Below, one piece after another: positions 14,241-17,146 of a DNA stretch of 17,146 nucleotides. The position numbers and the translations under genes are program-made. Under the pieces are notes generated by a model. It was not told the origin of the DNA. It was given only the letters and a program-made list of their open reading frames with translations, and did not search any database. Position 1 is the stretch's first letter, and each line of letters starts with the position of its first letter. Location of the stretch: assembly GCA_964563965.1 (NCBI GenBank), contig CAZLZI010000015.1, positions 1 to 17,146 on the forward strand, in the 5' to 3' direction. This DNA comes from CAZCAQ01 sp964563965 (GTDB lineage Bacteria; Patescibacteriota; WWE3; UBA101185; UBA10185).

Positions 14241-14246
14241 TGGTCA

Positions 14247-14252
14247 ATTATA
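14247..14252 (-). promoter_or_regulatory. -10 box (TATAAT) of the nitrilase-family gene
   Basis: Perfect TATAAT on the minus strand, then TGACCA, then ATG at 14240: six bases from -10 to start codon, predicting a leaderless mRNA. A 10-base palindrome TAAGATCTTA (14257-14266) lies just upstream in the spacer. Confidence 0.6.
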
Positions 14253-14292
14253 TATCTAAGATCTTAAGCGGTACAGAATGCCCCACCAAGAT

Positions 14293-14313
14293 AGCACTTA
14301 TACAATAAGCGCT
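14293..14313. repeat. Inverted repeat over the -35 zone of the alpha/beta hydrolase promoter
   Basis: AGCACTTAT (14293-14301), spacer ACA, ATAAGCGCT (14305-14313): nine-base arms with a single mismatch. It ends seven bases before the TATAAT at 14321, a typical repressor operator position. Confidence 0.45.
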
Positions 14314-14320
14314 ACTCGTA

Positions 14321-14326
14321 TATAAT
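14321..14326 (+). promoter_or_regulatory. -10 box (TATAAT) of the alpha/beta hydrolase gene
   Basis: Perfect TATAAT followed by AGTAGAA and ATG at 14334: seven bases, so +1 should be at the start codon. No Shine-Dalgarno and no clear -35 hexamer. Confidence 0.6.
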
Positions 14327-14333
14327 AGTAGAA

Positions 14334-15917
14334 ATGCCAGAGACCCTCGAACAACTATACAAACAAACAACTTCAGCTGAACTTGCAGCAGAAAACTTGG
14401 AGAGGTTAGCGCAAGAAGCGGAGGCTACTGATCCTACAGAAAAAGCACCTGTTGTCTTTCAAGCAACCGTTGAGATTGACGGAGAGCAGCGACCTGTACA
14501 AATCCATGAAGAAACACCACACACCGAGGTACCAGAGGAAGCAGTTCAAAGTGTATTAGAAGCATTAAACGATAAACTGCCTCCAGAGCTGCGCTTTTTA
14601 ACAGAGAATGTCACTTTAGAAAAGAGAACTAATAGTCAGCAGGCTTTAGAAAGGCCTCGTTCGCTACGAGCTACACGAGCAAGACTTTATGGAGCAGCGG
14701 CACTTATTAGGGAAAGAATAAGCGACATTAGAGAAGAACAACAATCACTGAATTCACAAATTACTGACATTGAAGATGGGGTTATGGAAGAGATAGGAGG
14801 AAACCAGGCTGTAAGCAAAACACACCCGATGCTGCAAGAAAGAGCAAAACTTGTAGATGAGAAAAAACAGATTGCCGAAAATAATAGAGAAAGACTGGCT
14901 ACTGCCAAAGCTGAACTTGATGCAATAATTAGAGAAGCACAACTGCGGGATGAAATAGCAGAACAATATATTAAAGGACAACACGAAATAACTGTTCAAA
15001 CTCAATATGGAGAAGTAAGTGCTCAGTCTTTTCACCTTATGCCACCTACAGAAACACTAACAGAAGAAACCAGACACTTACCTCCTGTAGTGTTAGTTGG
15101 AGGCTGGGGTGCAGATGCCGCAGGTGTAGAAAACATGGCTATCGAGTTAGCATATCAAGGGAGGGAAGTGTTTTTTGTCGGATATCCAGATTCTTATGGT
15201 GGGAAAATGCCACTTGAATTTGCAAGAGCAACAACGCAACCAGGACAAGAGGGTTTAAAACCCCAAGCCGAATTCTTTATTGCAGCTCATACAGCATTAC
15301 TTATGCAAGAAGCAAATAAGGGTAGAGAGATTAATACAGTGGAAATGTGGGGACATTCAGCAGGTTGCATGCTTGGAGCACAAATGCTTAACACTAAACA
15401 ATGGGCAAATAGAGTTGACAACGCGATGTTTGTAGGTCCAGCAGGTATCGCAGAAATTTCACAAATGAGCCAAATTACCGGTTATGCGCGTAATATTACA
15501 AGATACTTACGTAATCTGAGATCTTTACCTAGCGACCTAGCCAAACATTCGTATGTAACAGGAAGAAAAGCCACGGCTAATAGTAAAAACCCCATAAGAC
15601 AAAGATTACATCAAAAGTTACAAAAACTAGTATGGAATGAGGGCACACTGCCACATGCGCGAGAAGTTCAATCTGATACATATGAACATGCAAGTATTGG
15701 TTCTGGAAATATCTTTCTAATGCATGGTGGTGAAGATTTTGCCACGGGAAGCGCAACTCAAGAAAACCAAACTAACCTTAGCAATCCACACATTGTAACA
15801 GTTATTGTCCCATCAATGAATCATGCGGATTTCATAATAGATCCTGCATTTGTAATAGAGCAGGTAAACAGAGCAAGACAGGCACGACAAAGAGAAACCG
15901 TTCAGACAGTAGTTTAA
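14334..15917 (+). CDS. Alpha/beta hydrolase with long coiled-coil N-terminal extension
   Basis: A 527-residue protein in two parts. Residues 1 to about 235 are rich in Glu, Gln, Ala and Arg, with a likely coiled coil at about 115-215 and no signal peptide or membrane helix; I recognise no domain there. Residues about 250-515 form an alpha/beta hydrolase: VVLVGGWGADAAGVENMA (oxyanion region), the nucleophile elbow GHSAG with Ser342, the acid Asp468 in HGGEDFATG and His497 in SMNHADFI, a complete catalytic triad. The reaction (ester, thioester, lactone or other) cannot be told. The mRNA is predicted leaderless from TATAAT at 14321, with an inverted repeat beside it. The stop overlaps that of the convergent DHH gene by four bases. 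Confidence 0.82.
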   Translation: MPETLEQLYKQTTSAELAAENLERLAQEAEATDPTEKAPVVFQATVEIDGEQRPVQIHEETPHTEVPEEAVQSVLEALNDKLPPELRFLTENVTLEKRTNSQQALERPRSLRATRARLYGAAALIRERISDIREEQQSLNSQITDIEDGVMEEIGGNQAVSKTHPMLQERAKLVDEKKQIAENNRERLATAKAELDAIIREAQLRDEIAEQYIKGQHEITVQTQYGEVSAQSFHLMPPTETLTEETRHLPPVVLVGGWGADAAGVENMAIELAYQGREVFFVGYPDSYGGKMPLEFARATTQPGQEGLKPQAEFFIAAHTALLMQEANKGREINTVEMWGHSAGCMLGAQMLNTKQWANRVDNAMFVGPAGIAEISQMSQITGYARNITRYLRNLRSLPSDLAKHSYVTGRKATANSKNPIRQRLHQKLQKLVWNEGTLPHAREVQSDTYEHASIGSGNIFLMHGGEDFATGSATQENQTNLSNPHIVTVIVPSMNHADFIIDPAFVIEQVNRARQARQRETVQTVV

Positions 15918-16933
15918 TAATTTGTAATCGCTTTAAGAACGGCCTGCAAAGCATTCTCTACACTACCCGCATCTCTAATAATACCTCCAGCTGCATTCTT
16001 ATGCCCTCCACCTCCAAATGCTTTAGCAACTGGCACTATATCAATGTCTCCTTTAGATCTAAAAGATACACTGTATGTACCTGGAGCTTCTTTTTGCTCT
16101 TTTAAGAAGAAGGCAATCTTCATGCATTTTATTTTAAAAAACAAATCAACAGGAGAAACATCAAATTTTTTATCAAGATCAAGACTTAAAGAGCGCATTT
16201 GCTCTAGGGTAGCGTGAGAGTAGACTAGCCCTTTAGACTCATCAATAACAATATTTCTGTAAGTGAGTGCTTTCATTTTTGTTTCATCTACTGAATCAGC
16301 ATTAAAGTATGTTGCTACAAAGTGACTGTATGGTTTAGTAGAAAGTTCTAATAGTTTTGAAGCACAATAAAAATCCCAAGGAAGTGCAGTTTGAATGGTA
16401 AAAAATTGAATATCACTTAACAAGCCTACAAGTAATAACTCTGCCTCCTGCTGTGTTGGAGTAATACCTTCTTCTTCCAAGAGTTTGTAAATAAGTGCAC
16501 AAGTGGAACTAACTTTACTTACATAGAACATGTCACCAAAACCCTTGTTGCTATCGGCATGATGGTCAATACACAAAGTCTTTAAATTATCTACAAGCTT
16601 AAAAGTACCTGTATCAGATATTCGATGTACATCCCCTGAGTCACAAAATACATGTAAATCATAGGCTGAAAAATCAAACTTTTCAGGATCTACTTCGGTC
16701 TTTACAGGAAAAGCGCCAATGATTTTTGTAAGGTTATCTCTATACTCATCCGTCACTGGATTAAAATAGGCAAGTTCTATGGACTTACCATACAATCTTT
16801 TAACTACCATGTATAAGCTTAAAGCAGAACAAAAGGCATCATAGTCATACCGTGCATCGATGAATAGAATACTGTTATTAGAATCCCTAAGCGTACTAAA
16901 AATCTCCTGTGCTGTTGTATTCGTGTAAAGCAT
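15914..16933 (-). CDS. DHH/DHHA1 family phosphoesterase (NrnA-like)
   Basis: The 339-residue protein has the DHH-DHHA1 layout of NrnA-type enzymes, which degrade short RNA oligonucleotides (nanoRNA) and in some species pAp or cyclic dinucleotides, using Mn2+. Motif I is DARYDYDAF (26-34); the family usually starts it with His, here Asp26, while the Asp pair D30/D32 is kept. Motif II is FCDSGD, motif III is IDHH with D123-H124-H125, motif IV is GLLSDIQFF. The C-terminal DHHA1 domain has the substrate-binding FGGGGHKNAAGG. Length is normal. ATG at 16933 follows an extended -10 box by six bases and has no Shine-Dalgarno. The stop overlaps that of the convergent alpha/beta hydrolase gene. Confidence 0.9.
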   Translation of the reverse strand: MLYTNTTAQEIFSTLRDSNNSILFIDARYDYDAFCSALSLYMVVKRLYGKSIELAYFNPVTDEYRDNLTKIIGAFPVKTEVDPEKFDFSAYDLHVFCDSGDVHRISDTGTFKLVDNLKTLCIDHHADSNKGFGDMFYVSKVSSTCALIYKLLEEEGITPTQQEAELLLVGLLSDIQFFTIQTALPWDFYCASKLLELSTKPYSHFVATYFNADSVDETKMKALTYRNIVIDESKGLVYSHATLEQMRSLSLDLDKKFDVSPVDLFFKIKCMKIAFFLKEQKEAPGTYSVSFRSKGDIDIVPVAKAFGGGGHKNAAGGIIRDAGSVENALQAVLKAITNY

Positions 16934-16939
16934 AGAAGG

Positions 16940-16948
16940 ATTCTAACA
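16940..16948 (-). promoter_or_regulatory. Extended -10 box of the DHH phosphoesterase gene
   Basis: Minus strand TGT followed by TAGAAT (16945-16940), then CCTTCT and the ATG at 16933. The six-base spacing again predicts a leaderless mRNA. Confidence 0.55.
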
Positions 16949-16989
16949 TACCTAAATAGGCATTTATGTACTTTCAGACTTCCAAACTG

Positions 16990-16995
16990 TAAAAT
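16990..16995 (+). promoter_or_regulatory. Possible -10 box for tRNA-Ser(CGA)
   Basis: TAAAAT ends 11 bases before the mature tRNA 5' end at 17007, allowing a leader of about four bases. The -35 position holds only a weak TGTACT, so the call is tentative. Confidence 0.35.
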
Positions 16996-17006
16996 AGGGC
17001 AGGTTT

Positions 17007-17097
17007 GGAGGAGTACCGAAGTGGTCACAACGGGCTAGTCTCGAAAACTAAGCGTGGAGCAATCTACACGTGGGTTCGAATCCCACCTCCTCCGCCA
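17007..17097 (+). tRNA. tRNA-Ser, anticodon CGA
   Basis: The 91-base type II tRNA includes CCA (17095-17097). Acceptor arms GGAGGAG and CTCCTCC pair fully. The anticodon loop CTCGAAA gives CGA for codon UCG; the outermost anticodon-stem pair is a C-A mismatch. A long variable arm (GTGGAG/CTACAC with one mismatch) marks it as serine. T arm GTGGG/CCCAC with loop TTCGAAT; discriminator G. Confidence 0.93.
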
Positions 17098-17105
17098 GAT
17101 AATAC

Positions 17106-17146
17106 ATGTCTATTAAAATAATAAAACGGATAGTCACTAAAGATCT
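17106..17146 (+). CDS. Possible start of a further gene, cut by the window edge
   Basis: ATG at 17106 opens a frame of 13 codons (MSIKIIKRIVTKD) to the right edge with no stop. It has no Shine-Dalgarno, and GATAAT ends only two bases before it. Too little is visible to name or confirm it. Confidence 0.2.
   Translation, partial: MSIKIIKRIVTKD

Noticed and set aside
1..17146. CRISPR array, insertion sequence, phage genes, rRNA or replication origin
   Set aside because: No regular repeat-spacer pattern, transposase, phage protein or rRNA sequence is visible; two DnaA boxes alone do not make an origin.

Overview
The window is AT-rich and very tightly packed. It looks like a reduced bacterial genome, and the gene set and style (DUF192, short-form 6PGDH, small membrane proteins without assignable families, dnaG-rpoD without rpsU, promoters placed almost on the start codons) would suit the Patescibacteria/CPR group such as Microgenomates or Katanobacteria. 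That placement is an inference from style, not a proof. UGA is a stop here (gnd and pgi both end in TGA), so this is not a code-25 Gracilibacteria/Absconditabacteria lineage. I see no insertion sequence, phage gene, CRISPR array or rRNA, and no gap over 300 bases without a gene.

Layout. 1-215 is the 3' end of ileS (+), meeting tail to tail a tiny, strongly acidic 41-residue ORF (212-337, -) that has its own good promoter and Shine-Dalgarno. Next on the minus strand is a class II aldolase (388-1668). Sixteen bases away, divergently, starts a plus-strand run to 6843: DUF192 membrane protein, an unknown 154-residue protein, zwf (glucose-6-phosphate dehydrogenase), gnd (6-phosphogluconate dehydrogenase), pgi (glucose-6-phosphate isomerase) and a cyclase/kynurenine-formamidase-like metal hydrolase. 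No recognisable 6-phosphogluconolactonase lies in the run, so the last gene is a candidate for that missing step.

6827-11438 is a minus-strand information-processing block: comF-like gene, tRNA-Ser(GCU), a two-helix membrane protein, tRNA-Arg(GCG), dnaG and rpoD. Then, on plus, an ABC exporter half-transporter (11526-13394) with tRNA-Ala(CGC) one base behind it; on minus, a nitrilase-superfamily amidohydrolase (13482-14240); on plus, an alpha/beta hydrolase with a long coiled-coil N-terminal extension (14334-15917); on minus, a DHH/DHHA1 phosphoesterase (15914-16933); on plus, tRNA-Ser(CGA) (17007-17097) and possibly the first codons of another gene.

Expression signals. Several genes have a TATAAT-like -10 box ending only 6-7 bases before ATG, with no Shine-Dalgarno, which predicts leaderless mRNAs: aldolase, dnaG, nitrilase, alpha/beta hydrolase and DHH protein. 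Two of these promoters carry a palindrome over the -35/spacer region. Convergent genes overlap at their stop codons in three places. All four tRNAs encode their CCA.
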